Positions 7,462 through 15,505 of a stretch of 64,000 nucleotides of DNA are shown in pieces. Position numbers and translations under genes: made by a program. This DNA comes from Psychromonas sp. 14N.309.X.WAT.B.A12 (GTDB lineage: Bacteria; Pseudomonadota; Gammaproteobacteria; Enterobacterales; Psychromonadaceae). The notes below the pieces were generated by a model that searched no databases, was not told the DNA's origin, and saw only the letters and a program-made list of their open reading frames with translations. The stretch lies in the NCBI RefSeq assembly GCF_030397575.1, contig NZ_JAPNXS010000002.1, forward strand, positions 310,001 through 374,000. Direction: 5' to 3'. Numbering within the stretch: position 1 is the stretch's first letter; each line of letters opens with the position of its first letter.

Positions 7462-7662
7462 ACATAGAAAAAGACTTTACAATCCGTAATGGCCTTATTG
7501 CATTTGTGCTTTTTAGAAATATAGGTGACCTGGTCAACTGGATGATTCAACAGATAAATAGAGCAAAACTTCTATCTCGCTATGTGCCCCTTTGATAGAT
7601 AGCTTTGCTTTCAAAACAGAATTACATAACGCTCCTACTACACCATTCAATAGGAGTAGATT
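7462..7662. other. Intergenic region with an inverted target-like sequence
   Basis: No gene is seen. CTATCTCG at 7574-7581 is the reverse complement of the IS1111 right target flank and sits in a context (CGCTATGTGCCCCTTT) resembling the arms at 13413-13441. CTCCTA/TAGGAG form a small hairpin just before the recombinase start. It may be an attC remnant in the opposite orientation. Confidence 0.4.
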
Positions 7663-8259
7663 ATGAAAGCATGGAATAAAGGAAAGCGAGTCGGTCAGAA
7701 AAAAGCATTTAAATTAGAGGAAATTTGGCGAATTCGTATACGGTTAGAATTAGAAAATAAGCTTGAACAGTTAGTTTTATTTAATTTAGCAATTGATAGT
7801 AAACTTCGGTCAAGTGACTTAATTAGGCTCAAGGTACGTGATATTTGCACAGGATCACTAATTCAATCTAGGGCGATAATAGAACAAAAGAAAACACACC
7901 GAGAAGTCCAATTTGAAATCACCTCCAAAACACAGCAATGCTTAAATATTTGGATTCATAACAAAGGTTTAAAACCTGTCGACTATTTGTTCCCTAGCCC
8001 TAGAAAGAAGAATTACCATATAAGTTACCATTACTATTCAAATATAGTTAAACAATGGGTTGATAAACTTGGTTTAGATATCACTCAATACAATACTCAT
8101 TCACTTAGAAGAACTAAAGCATCTTTAATCTATGCTAAAACAAAAAATCTTCGTGCAATACAGCTACTTTTAGGCCACTCAAAATTAGAAAGTACTATTG
8201 AGTATTTAGGTGTAGAGATTGAAGATGCATTAACAATTTCAGAAACAACAGATACATGA
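7663..8259 (+). CDS. Small tyrosine recombinase (plasmid/mobile-element type)
   Basis: The 198-residue protein begins MKAWNKGKRVGQKKAF, an opening I recognise from a widespread family of short, plasmid-borne tyrosine recombinases that lack the usual core-binding domain. Catalytic residues are in place: R49 (SKLRSSDLIRL), H146-R149 (THSLRR), H172 (LLGHSK) and Y181 (EYLGVE). It should cut and rejoin DNA at a specific site, but no site is known here. The ATG follows an AGGAG at 7651-7655. It is followed by the hairpin at 8279-8297. The gene lies outside the cassette orientation, between intI and the IS remnant. Confidence 0.85.
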   Translation: MKAWNKGKRVGQKKAFKLEEIWRIRIRLELENKLEQLVLFNLAIDSKLRSSDLIRLKVRDICTGSLIQSRAIIEQKKTHREVQFEITSKTQQCLNIWIHNKGLKPVDYLFPSPRKKNYHISYHYYSNIVKQWVDKLGLDITQYNTHSLRRTKASLIYAKTKNLRAIQLLLGHSKLESTIEYLGVEIEDALTISETTDT

Positions 8260-8278
8260 TCATCAATAAAATTATATT

Positions 8279-8297
8279 CGGAAGCAAAATGCTTCCG
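8279..8297 (+). terminator. Short hairpin after the tyrosine recombinase
   Basis: CGGAAGC-aaaat-GCTTCCG gives a 7-bp stem 19 bp after the stop. There is no T-run; instead it is followed by GCCCCCAAAGCGA, the left half of the IS1111 target. Confidence 0.5.
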
Positions 8298-8309
8298 CCC
8301 CCAAAGCGA

Positions 8310-8750
8310 TGTGTGGACTCCACCAACACTAGCAAGTAGCGTAGAGTATCGGTAACTAATTAGGAGGCCATATTATCCTTAAATCTAACATTTTCGGAAT
8401 CGATCTAGCTAAAACAGTACTTCAGGTTTGCCAAATCAGCCCGCACAGTGAATTGGTTATGAATAAAGCCGTTAATCGACAAAAGCTAAAAGAGTTACTG
8501 GCTAATGTTAAACCATCGATTGTCATAATAGAGGGCTGTGGTAGTAGCAATTATTGGGGGCGATATGCTGAACAATTTGGACATGAAGTCAGAATAATTA
8601 GTCCAAAAAAAGTAAAAGGTTTTCTTTAAGGCCAAAAAAACAGATGCTAACGATGCCTTGGCATTGCCAATGCTGCACTACAAATTGGTTTAAAATTCAG
8701 TAAACCTAAAAATGAAGAGCAACAATCACTTCAACCAAACGGAAAAAATT
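8310..8750 (+). mobile_element. IS1111-type element, decayed 5' half (second copy)
   Basis: The left end TGTGTGGACTCCACC begins directly after CAAAGCGA (8302-8309), the left half of the target. The 5' half of a transposase follows and homology stops near 8746; the 3' half and right end are missing. Same orientation as the copy at the left edge. Confidence 0.8.
8372..8746 (+). pseudogene. IS1111/IS110 transposase N-terminal remnant
   Basis: The conceptual reading contains NIFGIDLAKTVLQVC (RuvC-like DEDD domain, first Asp), then IIEGCGSSNYWGRYAEQFGHEV, which holds the conserved Glu/Gly-Cys segment, and SPKKVKGFL. A TAA at 8627 and at least one frameshift follow; KKTDANDAL and NAALQIGL are in different frames. 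No ATG is seen at the expected start (ATT or ATC is in place). The C-terminal half is gone, so the gene is dead. Confidence 0.85.
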
Positions 8751-8830
8751 ATTTATTACAGACGAAGTAAAACTGATATTCAAGCATTATGATTATTGCA
8801 GTGGTTTTAAAGCTAATAGAATTTCACTGT

Positions 8831-8860
8831 TGACTAAAATGAGAAAGTTTTAGTCATTTT
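8831..8860. terminator. Hairpin downstream of the LysR gene
   Basis: TGACTAAAA and TTTTAGTCA (8831-8839, 8848-8856) form a 9-bp stem with an 8-nt loop, 10 bp from the lysR stop. It marks the edge of the decayed IS. Confidence 0.6.
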
Positions 8861-8865
8861 ATAAG

Positions 8866-9783
8866 TCATTGCGATGCTGCTGGGTGATCGTATAGCTGAA
8901 TAACTTCGTGAATACTATCAATCACGCTCTGTGTTTGTTCATTAATTGTAACAGTCGAAGGCAAGCATACACACAACTCTTCTTCTAACCGTTTATCTGT
9001 CAAAGGGGTAAAGGCTAACTTTCCTTCTTTCACTTGTTTTTCGATATCATACCAAGTCATAAAACTCACTCCAATGCCATTTATAACTAAATTTGCCAGT
9101 AAGTGAAATGAATTGCTTGTAGCTGCGATATCAAAGCTACTTTTTTGTCTCAAAATTTCTGAATATAAACGAGTATGAACCGATAAATTCACATCTGGAA
9201 AGCAAAGCGGCCACTTTAAACAATCCTGTAATTCTATCGACTGCTTGCCTTCATTTAATAATTCAGGAAGGTGAACTAAACCAATTTTACTCATATATTG
9301 ACCTGCAAAATGAATCTTTTCATTTCTCACGACATTAAACGCAATAATAAAGTCTAACTCGTTATTTAACAGTAAGTCTGTTAGCGTTTGGGTATCTCCA
9401 GTTTTAAAATGGATACGAACATGACCTAGCACAGATGACACTTTTTTATAGAGCCTAGGTAAAAAACTATGACTTAAGCATCCGACAGCACCAATGCGTA
9501 ACTGCAGTAGATGTGGTTTGTGCTCTTCCTCTAGACTCCTACGAAGACGGTTCTCTTCTGTCATCCATTTCTGAGCTTGCTTATAAAGAGCTTGCCCTTG
9601 TTCAGTAAGTTCAATGCCTTTAGGAAGTCGAAGTAGTAATTTGCTGCCGAAATCTTCTTCGAGGATTTTCACTTGTCGACTAAGCGCTGATGCTGCGATA
9701 TGCAACTTATCGGCTGCTTTACGCACAGATTTTTCGTGAGCAATAACAACAAATGATCTAATTTCTTTCGTTAAAGCAGACAT
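8866..9783 (-). CDS. LysR-family transcriptional regulator of the deaminase/ABC operon
   Basis: The 305-residue protein has an N-terminal winged helix (residues 5-64, with SVRKAADKLHIAASALSRQVKILEEDFGSKLL) and a C-terminal effector-binding domain of normal length. It is transcribed divergently from the deaminase gene 131 bp away, the classic LysR arrangement, so it most likely activates that operon on sensing its substrate. A candidate operator lies at 9817-9837. The ligand is unknown; the neighbouring genes suggest a nucleobase or similar nitrogenous compound. Confidence 0.88.
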   Translation of the reverse strand: MSALTKEIRSFVVIAHEKSVRKAADKLHIAASALSRQVKILEEDFGSKLLLRLPKGIELTEQGQALYKQAQKWMTEENRLRRSLEEEHKPHLLQLRIGAVGCLSHSFLPRLYKKVSSVLGHVRIHFKTGDTQTLTDLLLNNELDFIIAFNVVRNEKIHFAGQYMSKIGLVHLPELLNEGKQSIELQDCLKWPLCFPDVNLSVHTRLYSEILRQKSSFDIAATSNSFHLLANLVINGIGVSFMTWYDIEKQVKEGKLAFTPLTDKRLEEELCVCLPSTVTINEQTQSVIDSIHEVIQLYDHPAASQ

Positions 9784-9816
9784 AGACTCACCTAATAAAA
9801 AAACACCGTTCTAAAT

Positions 9817-9837
9817 TTTAGCACGCTAAGAGCTAAA
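9817..9837. promoter_or_regulatory. Candidate LysR operator
   Basis: TTTAGC-N9-GCTAAA is an inverted repeat of the T-N11-A type between the divergent lysR and deaminase starts. CGTTCT is repeated on either side (9807-9812 and 9838-9843). Confidence 0.5.
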
Positions 9838-9914
9838 CGTTCTAGTTTATAAAGCAGAATATCTCACTTATAGTGCAACTAGATTAAACAATTCATCCAC
9901 AACAGCGAATACCT

Positions 9915-10385
9915 ATGAATAATGATATTAGTAATTTAAAGTTTGCTATCAAGTTAGCTAAAGAAAGTGTAAACAGCGGAAATCACCCTTTTGGTGCACT
10001 TTTGATTTGTCCAAAAGGAGAAACTCTCCTAACCTCAGGTAATACTTTTCAAGAAGATAAAGGTGTTGGTCATGCAGAAGCCAATGTAGCTCGAGCTGCT
10101 TCACGTCAATATACGCCAGAGTTTCTTGAGGAATGTACTTTAATCACTTCTGTAGAGCCTTGCTGCATGTGTGCAGGAACTATTTATTGGGCAGGTATCG
10201 GCCATGTAGTTTTTGGTTTAACTGAAAAAAGATTAGCAGTAATGACTGGAGATAACCCAGAAAATCTAACGCTTGATCTTGCCTGTCGCGATGTATTTGA
10301 TGCTGGGCAACGAAAAGTAAAAGTACGTGGTCCGTACCCTGAATTAGAAGATGAAATTGCCGCTGATCATATTGGTTTTTGGTAA
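9915..10385 (+). CDS. Zinc-dependent nucleoside/guanine deaminase family protein
   Basis: The 156-residue cytosolic enzyme has the cytidine/deoxycytidylate deaminase fold. It carries NHPFGALLI (about 23-31), the HAE motif (GHAEANVARA, about 56) and PCCMC (about 83) supplying the zinc ligands and the catalytic Glu. The order and spacing fit guanine deaminase and tRNA-adenosine-deaminase-like enzymes. It is the first gene of an operon with an ABC importer, so it probably deaminates the imported compound as a nitrogen source. The substrate is not certain. A truncated relative lies downstream of the transporter at 13061. Confidence 0.8.
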   Translation: MNNDISNLKFAIKLAKESVNSGNHPFGALLICPKGETLLTSGNTFQEDKGVGHAEANVARAASRQYTPEFLEECTLITSVEPCCMCAGTIYWAGIGHVVFGLTEKRLAVMTGDNPENLTLDLACRDVFDAGQRKVKVRGPYPELEDEIAADHIGFW

Positions 10386-10412
10386 TAAGCATCGAGTAAG
10401 TCAAAGGAATAC

Positions 10413-10432
10413 GCTACCGTCATAACGGTAGC
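10413..10432 (+). promoter_or_regulatory. Intercistronic hairpin before the binding-protein gene
   Basis: GCTACCGT-cata-ACGGTAGC (8-bp stem) lies between the deaminase stop and the binding-protein ATG. It has no following T-run, so it may protect or partially attenuate the mRNA, as is common before periplasmic binding-protein genes. Confidence 0.5.
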
Positions 10433-10476
10433 AATGAAAGTTTCTAATTTTGTTAATATTAATAAGGATATAATCT

Positions 10477-11460
10477 ATGAACAAATTATTTAAATATACA
10501 GTCATCGCAAGTATGATGACATGCTCTGTAGCGATGGCATCAGATAAAGTAACTTTTCAGCTGGACTGGTTACCGGGTGCAGATAGCGTTCCTGTTTATG
10601 TTGGCATTAAAGAAGGATTTTTTGAAGCTGAAGATCTAAAAGTTTCCATTTCAAGTGGTCGAGGTTCAACAGACGCAATCACTAAACTTGCTACTGGTAG
10701 CTCGGATGTTGGTAATGCAGATATTGGCGCACTAATGGCTGCAAGAGCACAAGAGCATGTGCCAGTTGTAGCAGTACTTCCCTATTTTACTCAGGCCCCT
10801 CATACCTTTTTTACTTTAAAAGATTCAGGTATAACTAGTATCAAAGACTTAAAAGGGAAAAAAGTCGCGACTTCACCTTTTTCTTCGTCTAATGGATTCT
10901 TACCCTTAGTACTAAAGGGCTATAATTTGACAGAAGACGATATCAAATTAGTAAAAACTGACCCGGGCACATTAGGGCCACTGATGATTACTGGTAGAAC
11001 AGATGCTGTGATCGGTTGGGCTACCAATTCAGAACTATTTAAAGAGCAAGCTGCAAGTGCTGGTAAAGAAATTATGAGTATGCCTTGGTCAAACGAAGGT
11101 TTATCACTTTACAGTTATTCGCTACTCGCATCTGAATACTTCCTAAAAGAGCGCCCTGAAGTTGCAAAACGTTTTGTGAAAGCATTCAAAAAATCTATCG
11201 AATTCACTTACGCTAATCCAGGAAAAGCAGGAATAGCAATAAACTCTATTGTGCCTGAAGTTAGTGCTGAATCTGTTAGTGCTCAGATAAAAAGTGTTAC
11301 CAACTTAGTATACAACGACATCACTGAGCAAGATGGTTTTGGTGTATTTACACCACAAAGAATTACGCAAACTTGGAAATACGTTGCTTTAGCAAATGGT
11401 CTCGATAACGATACTCTAGACCCAATAAAAGCAGTGAGTTTCGAATATTTACCGGAGTAA
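10477..11460 (+). CDS. ABC transporter periplasmic substrate-binding protein (NMT1/SsuA/ThiY-like)
   Basis: The 327-residue protein has a signal peptide (Lys at 3, hydrophobic 8-20, cleavage after SVAMA near 22). The mature part starts with VTFQLDWLPGADSVPVYVGIKEGFF, the hallmark of the NMT1/THI5-like family that binds thiamine precursors, riboflavin, sulfonates or nucleobase-like molecules. It should capture the substrate in the periplasm and hand it to the permease encoded two genes downstream. The adjacent deaminase suggests a heterocyclic nitrogen compound. It is 4 bp from the ATPase gene. Start ATG with AAGGATATA upstream. Confidence 0.88.
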   Translation: MNKLFKYTVIASMMTCSVAMASDKVTFQLDWLPGADSVPVYVGIKEGFFEAEDLKVSISSGRGSTDAITKLATGSSDVGNADIGALMAARAQEHVPVVAVLPYFTQAPHTFFTLKDSGITSIKDLKGKKVATSPFSSSNGFLPLVLKGYNLTEDDIKLVKTDPGTLGPLMITGRTDAVIGWATNSELFKEQAASAGKEIMSMPWSNEGLSLYSYSLLASEYFLKERPEVAKRFVKAFKKSIEFTYANPGKAGIAINSIVPEVSAESVSAQIKSVTNLVYNDITEQDGFGVFTPQRITQTWKYVALANGLDNDTLDPIKAVSFEYLPE

Positions 11461-11464
11461 CATA

Positions 11465-12247
11465 ATGAGTTCAAATAACTCGAAAGCTTATGTGAGCATG
11501 AAATCTGTAGGGCATCGTTATGACCCATTACCAGATGCTCCGATGGCGGTACAAAACATTGATTTAGATATCCATCGTCATGAATTTGTTGCGGTTGTAG
11601 GGCCTTCGGGTTGTGGTAAATCTACATTACTTCGTATGGTTTCAGGCCTGCTTATTCCTTCTCATGGGGAGGTATCTGTTTTTAACCTTCCAGTGACAGA
11701 GCCCCGTGATGATGTAGGGATCGTATTTCAAAAAGCGAACCTTCTGCCTTGGTTAACAGTACAGCAAAATATTTTGTTTCCTTTAAAACATAAATATGGC
11801 AACTACTCGAAGAAAGATGAACAGCGAGCAGACGAATTGCTTAAGATGGTTGGCCTTGAGCAATTTTCAAACAAAATGCCCGATCAACTTTCTGGCGGAA
11901 TGCAGCAACGCTTAGGGATAGCTCGTGCACTATTACTAAACCCAGATATCTTGCTAATGGATGAACCTTTTTCAGCATTGGATGCATTAACACGGGAGCA
12001 AATGGGGTTTGAGCTTTTGAAAATATGGGAAGCAGCCCCAAAAACGGTACTGTTTATTACGCATTCAATTAGTGAAGCTGTCTTGTTATCCGATCGTATT
12101 CTGGTGATGAGTGAGCGACCTGGTACTGTGTTGGACTTAATCGAGGTAGATATTCCTAGACCAAGAACGAGTGACACAATTAACGAAGCTCGCTTTACAC
12201 AATTGACGAACCTAATTAGAGGCCATATTTATGAACCCCAAGCCTAA
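11465..12247 (+). CDS. ABC transporter ATP-binding protein (TauB/SsuB type)
   Basis: The 260-residue ATPase has Walker A GPSGCGKST (about 42-50), the Q-loop in VFQKANLLPW, signature LSGGMQQR, Walker B ILLMDEPFSALD and the H-loop in FITHSISEA. The QKANLLPWLTV stretch is typical of nitrate/sulfonate/thiamine-precursor importers. It energises the permease, with which it overlaps by 17 bp, showing translational coupling. Confidence 0.92.
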   Translation: MSSNNSKAYVSMKSVGHRYDPLPDAPMAVQNIDLDIHRHEFVAVVGPSGCGKSTLLRMVSGLLIPSHGEVSVFNLPVTEPRDDVGIVFQKANLLPWLTVQQNILFPLKHKYGNYSKKDEQRADELLKMVGLEQFSNKMPDQLSGGMQQRLGIARALLLNPDILLMDEPFSALDALTREQMGFELLKIWEAAPKTVLFITHSISEAVLLSDRILVMSERPGTVLDLIEVDIPRPRTSDTINEARFTQLTNLIRGHIYEPQA

Positions 12248-13022
12248 ATCCTGGTTAAAACAACAATGTTATCGTTTCGCATCGGTTATTTTCTTTATAT
12301 GTTTTATTGTAATTTGGGAGTTGATTTGTCGATTAGCTGAGGTACCAAACTATATATTACCTTCTCCTTCTTCGATTGTTTCAGCATTTTTTAGCGTGGA
12401 GTTTTCTCGTTGGATGACTCACCTTGGTGCAACATTAAGAGTCGCTTTAATAGGGTTTGCTCTCTCTATTTTAATCGCGATTCCTTTAGCTATTTGTATG
12501 GTTCGCTCTGAATTGTTGAGTAGAACGTTATACCCTGTATTGGTTGTCATTCAATCAACGCCAGTTGTAGCGGTTGCGCCATTGATCATTGTTATTTTAG
12601 GAACAGATGATCCTTCTCGGATTCTAATCACGTGTTTAATTACCTTTTTTCCTATTGTCGTATCTGCAACAACTGGCATGTTGGAAACACCTGAAGAAAT
12701 GATAGAGTTAAGTAAGTCGTTACGTGCACCACAATATCGAGAAACTTGGCAAATACGAATTCCCTATGCTATTCCACATATTTTTACTGGTTTACGAGTA
12801 TCCATTACTTTGGCAATTATAGGGGCTGTTGTTGCAGAATTTGTTGCAGCTGAAGAAGGACTTGGTTACTTTATTCAATTCTCAACTTCTTATTTTAAAA
12901 TACCACAAGCTTTTGCAGGGCTATTTTTCTTAGCGGGCATTAGCTTATTATTATTTAAGTCTATTCACTGGATTCAAGCATGGCTATTTCCTTGGAGCCT
13001 ACCCAAAAAAAGTAAATATTAG
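12231..13022 (+). CDS. ABC transporter permease (TauC/SsuC type)
   Basis: The 263-residue inner-membrane protein has about six membrane helices. The cytoplasmic EAA loop (ELSKSLRAPQYRETWQIRIPYAIPHIFTGLRV, about 160-192) contacts the ATPase. It is the BPD_transp_1 permease of the operon, overlapping the ATPase gene and ending just before a deaminase remnant. Confidence 0.92.
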   Translation: MNPKPKSWLKQQCYRFASVIFFICFIVIWELICRLAEVPNYILPSPSSIVSAFFSVEFSRWMTHLGATLRVALIGFALSILIAIPLAICMVRSELLSRTLYPVLVVIQSTPVVAVAPLIIVILGTDDPSRILITCLITFFPIVVSATTGMLETPEEMIELSKSLRAPQYRETWQIRIPYAIPHIFTGLRVSITLAIIGAVVAEFVAAEEGLGYFIQFSTSYFKIPQAFAGLFFLAGISLLLFKSIHWIQAWLFPWSLPKKSKY

Positions 13023-13060
13023 AGCAATACCATCAGCTAAAGATATGGGAATAATACCAA

Positions 13061-13160
13061 TGAATGATGAGTTATACATGGTAAAAGCTATCCGTTTATT
13101 AGAAGAAGCTGTAAATAATGGCAATGAGCCTTTGATGGTATTTTAGTCAAGGATAATTAA
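13061..13160 (+). pseudogene. Truncated second nucleoside deaminase remnant
   Basis: The ATG at 13061 begins MNDELYMVKAIRLLEEAVNNGNEP, matching the start of deaminases such as the one at 9915 (LAKESVNSGNHPFG). A frame break after Pro leaves LMVF-stop in frame 1, while the other frame continues DGILVKDN and stops at 13158-13160. Only the first third remains, ahead of the operon terminator. A paralogous deaminase was probably the last gene of the operon before deletion. Confidence 0.65.
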
Positions 13161-13164
13161 TTAA

Positions 13165-13190
13165 GGCGATCTAAATGATCGTTTTTTTTG
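13165..13190 (+). terminator. Rho-independent terminator of the deaminase/ABC operon
   Basis: GGCGATC-taaat-GATCG followed by eight T (13182-13189). Confidence 0.85.
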
Positions 13191-13322
13191 TACCTGAAAG
13201 TAAATTTTCTAAGCTAGTTTGTCCCTCATAGTTAAGGCTAATTAAAAGTATTACCCCGTCTGCTTTGAGCTTGATGCTGCCTATCAGATTAATATTAATT
13301 TAGATTATTATTTCTCTCTTTC

Positions 13323-13442
13323 TAGCTCGCTTAGGGGGCGAAAGCGACTTACAAGTAATGTCTGCTTTGTCGGAACAGCTGACGTTATATTTTATAAACA
13401 CACACACAAATTCTAAGTCGCTTTGTGCCCCTTAGCGAGTTA
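13323..13442. repeat. MITE-like element with 27-bp imperfect terminal inverted repeats
   Basis: The arm at 13325-13350 (GCTCGCTTAGGGGGCGAAAG and CGACTTA) pairs with 13414-13440, enclosing about 63 bp without a gene. TA flanks both ends (13323-13324, 13441-13442), the duplication expected for IS630/mariner-type insertion. The arms share GCCCC/AAAGCGA words with 7574-7590, 8297-8309 and 30886-30898, so it could instead be attC-derived. Confidence 0.55.
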
Positions 13443-13497
13443 AAAACTTCCAAAGTCATGGCCAATTCTACTAAGCCACAGTAATAATAAAAACTAT

Positions 13498-14754
13498 TTA
13501 ACACAAAAACTTAGGGATATGTTTCCAGTTGGTTGTATATTGAGGTGATAATAATTCTCTACGCATTGCCCAATGCTCATTAAGGCCTTGCGCAGCAAAA
13601 CAAGTGGTATCGCTACCATACTTAGCATTTATTTTATCGAGCACACTCATTAACGGAATATTATCCTTTGACGGAGAAAATAAATCTCCCTGTTTATATG
13701 TTTCACTGCTTAAATTTAATAATCCTATTCCAATCTTGTAATAAGCAACACCAGGTCTGTATAACTGATGAATATTGTCACTAATGGCTTTAAGGATTTG
13801 AGTTGTATCATTAGTTGGAGAAGAAAACTGTTTTAATAATTTAAAGCTACATGGTGACTCATCGAATGAACTGTTTCCAGCAAAAGCCATTAATGTAGAG
13901 CTTAATGATTGCTGTTGCCTTGCTTTGAATGTTGCAATTCCAGCATGCTTGGCAAGTGCTTGATTTAAATTTTCAAGACTTGTAATCCGCTCTCCTAAAC
14001 TGCGTGTTGAGAATATTTGTAGTTTATCTGCTCTTACGCCATCCCATGTTTTGCATTCTTCTCCATTCAACTCTTTAATGGTTCGTATTAGCTCTACATT
14101 AAAGCCTGCAGGTAAATAATGCTTATTTACTTGGCTCAACTGTAAAGCAGTTAATACACCATTTTGTTTGAGTTTTTCATTCGTTTTTTTACCAATTCCC
14201 CATATATCTACAGGCGTTAGTCGCTTAAAAACGTCTTCTTTGAAGCGTTCATCATCTAATACACAAACACCATTAAAATTAGGCCATTTTTTAGCGACAT
14301 GATTCGCAACTTTTGCCAATGTAAGGGTTTTACCGATACCAATACAAACAGGTAAACGAGTTTCTTTCCATACTGCTTTTCGTATTTTTTGTGCATGAAG
14401 GGATAAATCAGAAATAGCTTTTTCACTGCCTTTAAAACTTAAAAACGATTCATCAATAGAGTAAATATGTTGTGATGGAGCAAAGCGTCCTATCACTTGC
14501 ATCATTTTATATGATAAATCGGCGTAGAGTTCATAATTTGAAGAGCAAACAATAATACTCGCTCGTTCACAGAGTGATTTAACTTTGAAATATGGTTCAA
14601 ACTTTTTAATACCTAATGATATTGCCTGTTTGTTTGCTGCGACAATACAACCATCATTGTTGGATAAAACAATTATTGGCTTACCACGCCACTCTGGTCG
14701 GAATACTTGTTCCGCACTGCAATAGAATGAATTGGCATCAACCAAAGCAAACAT
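13498..14754 (-). CDS. umuC: UmuC-type error-prone DNA polymerase V subunit
   Basis: The 418-residue Y-family polymerase has catalytic acidic residues D6 (FALVDANSFYCSAEQ) and D101-E102 (IYSIDESFLSF), then helix-hairpin-helix (VDIWGIGKKTNEKL) and little-finger regions. It performs translesion synthesis with UmuD'. Length is normal (about 420). Its ATG overlaps the umuD stop (TAATG), so translation is coupled, and the operon is under a LexA box. Plasmid homologues (ImpB, RumB) are similar; the island location suggests a mobile origin. Confidence 0.93.
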   Translation of the reverse strand: MFALVDANSFYCSAEQVFRPEWRGKPIIVLSNNDGCIVAANKQAISLGIKKFEPYFKVKSLCERASIIVCSSNYELYADLSYKMMQVIGRFAPSQHIYSIDESFLSFKGSEKAISDLSLHAQKIRKAVWKETRLPVCIGIGKTLTLAKVANHVAKKWPNFNGVCVLDDERFKEDVFKRLTPVDIWGIGKKTNEKLKQNGVLTALQLSQVNKHYLPAGFNVELIRTIKELNGEECKTWDGVRADKLQIFSTRSLGERITSLENLNQALAKHAGIATFKARQQQSLSSTLMAFAGNSSFDESPCSFKLLKQFSSPTNDTTQILKAISDNIHQLYRPGVAYYKIGIGLLNLSSETYKQGDLFSPSKDNIPLMSVLDKINAKYGSDTTCFAAQGLNEHWAMRRELLSPQYTTNWKHIPKFLC

Positions 14755-15164
14755 TAAATATTAGCTTCAAGTAGATGGCTTATACGATGGCAACGAATTG
14801 AACGTATAACCACCCCTTCAATGGTGAAGTGATCGTCTTCATTAATAACAATCGATTGATATCCAGAATTTGCTGAGACTAATAATCTCTGGGGAATATT
14901 TAATATTTTGCAAATAAACTCCCCATTGAAATTGGCGACAATAACGTCTGAGTCTTTCACTGTTACATGCCGATCTACAATTAAAATGTCACCATTAAAA
15001 ATACCTACACCTTCCATTGAATGGCCATCAGCCTTGCCGATGAATGTGGCACTTGGATGCTCAATCAAGATCTCATCTAAACTCAAAGGTAGCTGTAAAT
15101 AATCACTAGCCGGACTTTCAAAGCCAGTAATGCCTGCACTTGCTGTAATCGGAATAAATTTCAT
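14754..15164 (-). CDS. umuD: UmuD-type SOS mutagenesis protease subunit
   Basis: The 136-residue protein is of the LexA/UmuD S24 peptidase family. S49 (GHSMEG) and K86 (FICKILN) keep the 37-residue spacing of E. coli S60/K97. RecA-stimulated self-cleavage would occur near residue 13/14 (ITGFESPA), giving UmuD' to partner UmuC. The cleavage dipeptide is T-G rather than the C-G or A-G commonly seen. First gene of the operon, 12 bp from the LexA box. Confidence 0.92.
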   Translation of the reverse strand: MKFIPITASAGITGFESPASDYLQLPLSLDEILIEHPSATFIGKADGHSMEGVGIFNGDILIVDRHVTVKDSDVIVANFNGEFICKILNIPQRLLVSANSGYQSIVINEDDHFTIEGVVIRSIRCHRISHLLEANI

Positions 15165-15175
15165 GATAAATTCAA

Positions 15176-15191
15176 CTGTATAAAAACACAG
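15176..15191 (-). promoter_or_regulatory. LexA box of umuDC
   Basis: CTGTATAAAAACACAG (CTGT-N8-ACAG) lies 12 bp upstream of the umuD ATG. It is very similar to the box before intI. Confidence 0.88.
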
Positions 15192-15410
15192 TTAAATTAT
15201 AAGCAAGTTATTAGTAAGTGCAAGAAAACGTTAATAACTGAGTACACTTTTTGAAGTGAGTTATTTACTTGTTAGAAGGAAATACTTATTACTCATAACA
15301 TCTCTCTTTAAATTTCAGTTTCTAAATATAAGATGTCTACAGATTTGAGGGAAGATCAATTTATGCTCTAAACAACGATTATACTTACCTATAAATATAT
15401 TAGTTTACCA

Positions 15411-15432
15411 AAGTTTGCGCTAACGCAAACTT
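15411..15432. promoter_or_regulatory. 22-bp palindrome between umuD and endA
   Basis: AAGTTTGCG-ctaa-CGCAAACTT is a perfect 9-bp inverted repeat 73 bp upstream of the nuclease ATG; an operator or a small terminator. The rest of 15192-15505 shows nothing else. Confidence 0.45.
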
Positions 15433-15505
15433 ATGAACTCATAACCAGTCTCCTCTATCTGCTAAGCTATCTTAATATTTTTCCTTAATTAAATAGGCAA
15501 TCAAC

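Noticed and set aside
9915-10385. tRNA-specific adenosine deaminase TadA
   Set aside because: The zinc motifs are shared, but operon context with an ABC importer and LysR, and the C-terminal region, fit a small-molecule deaminase better.
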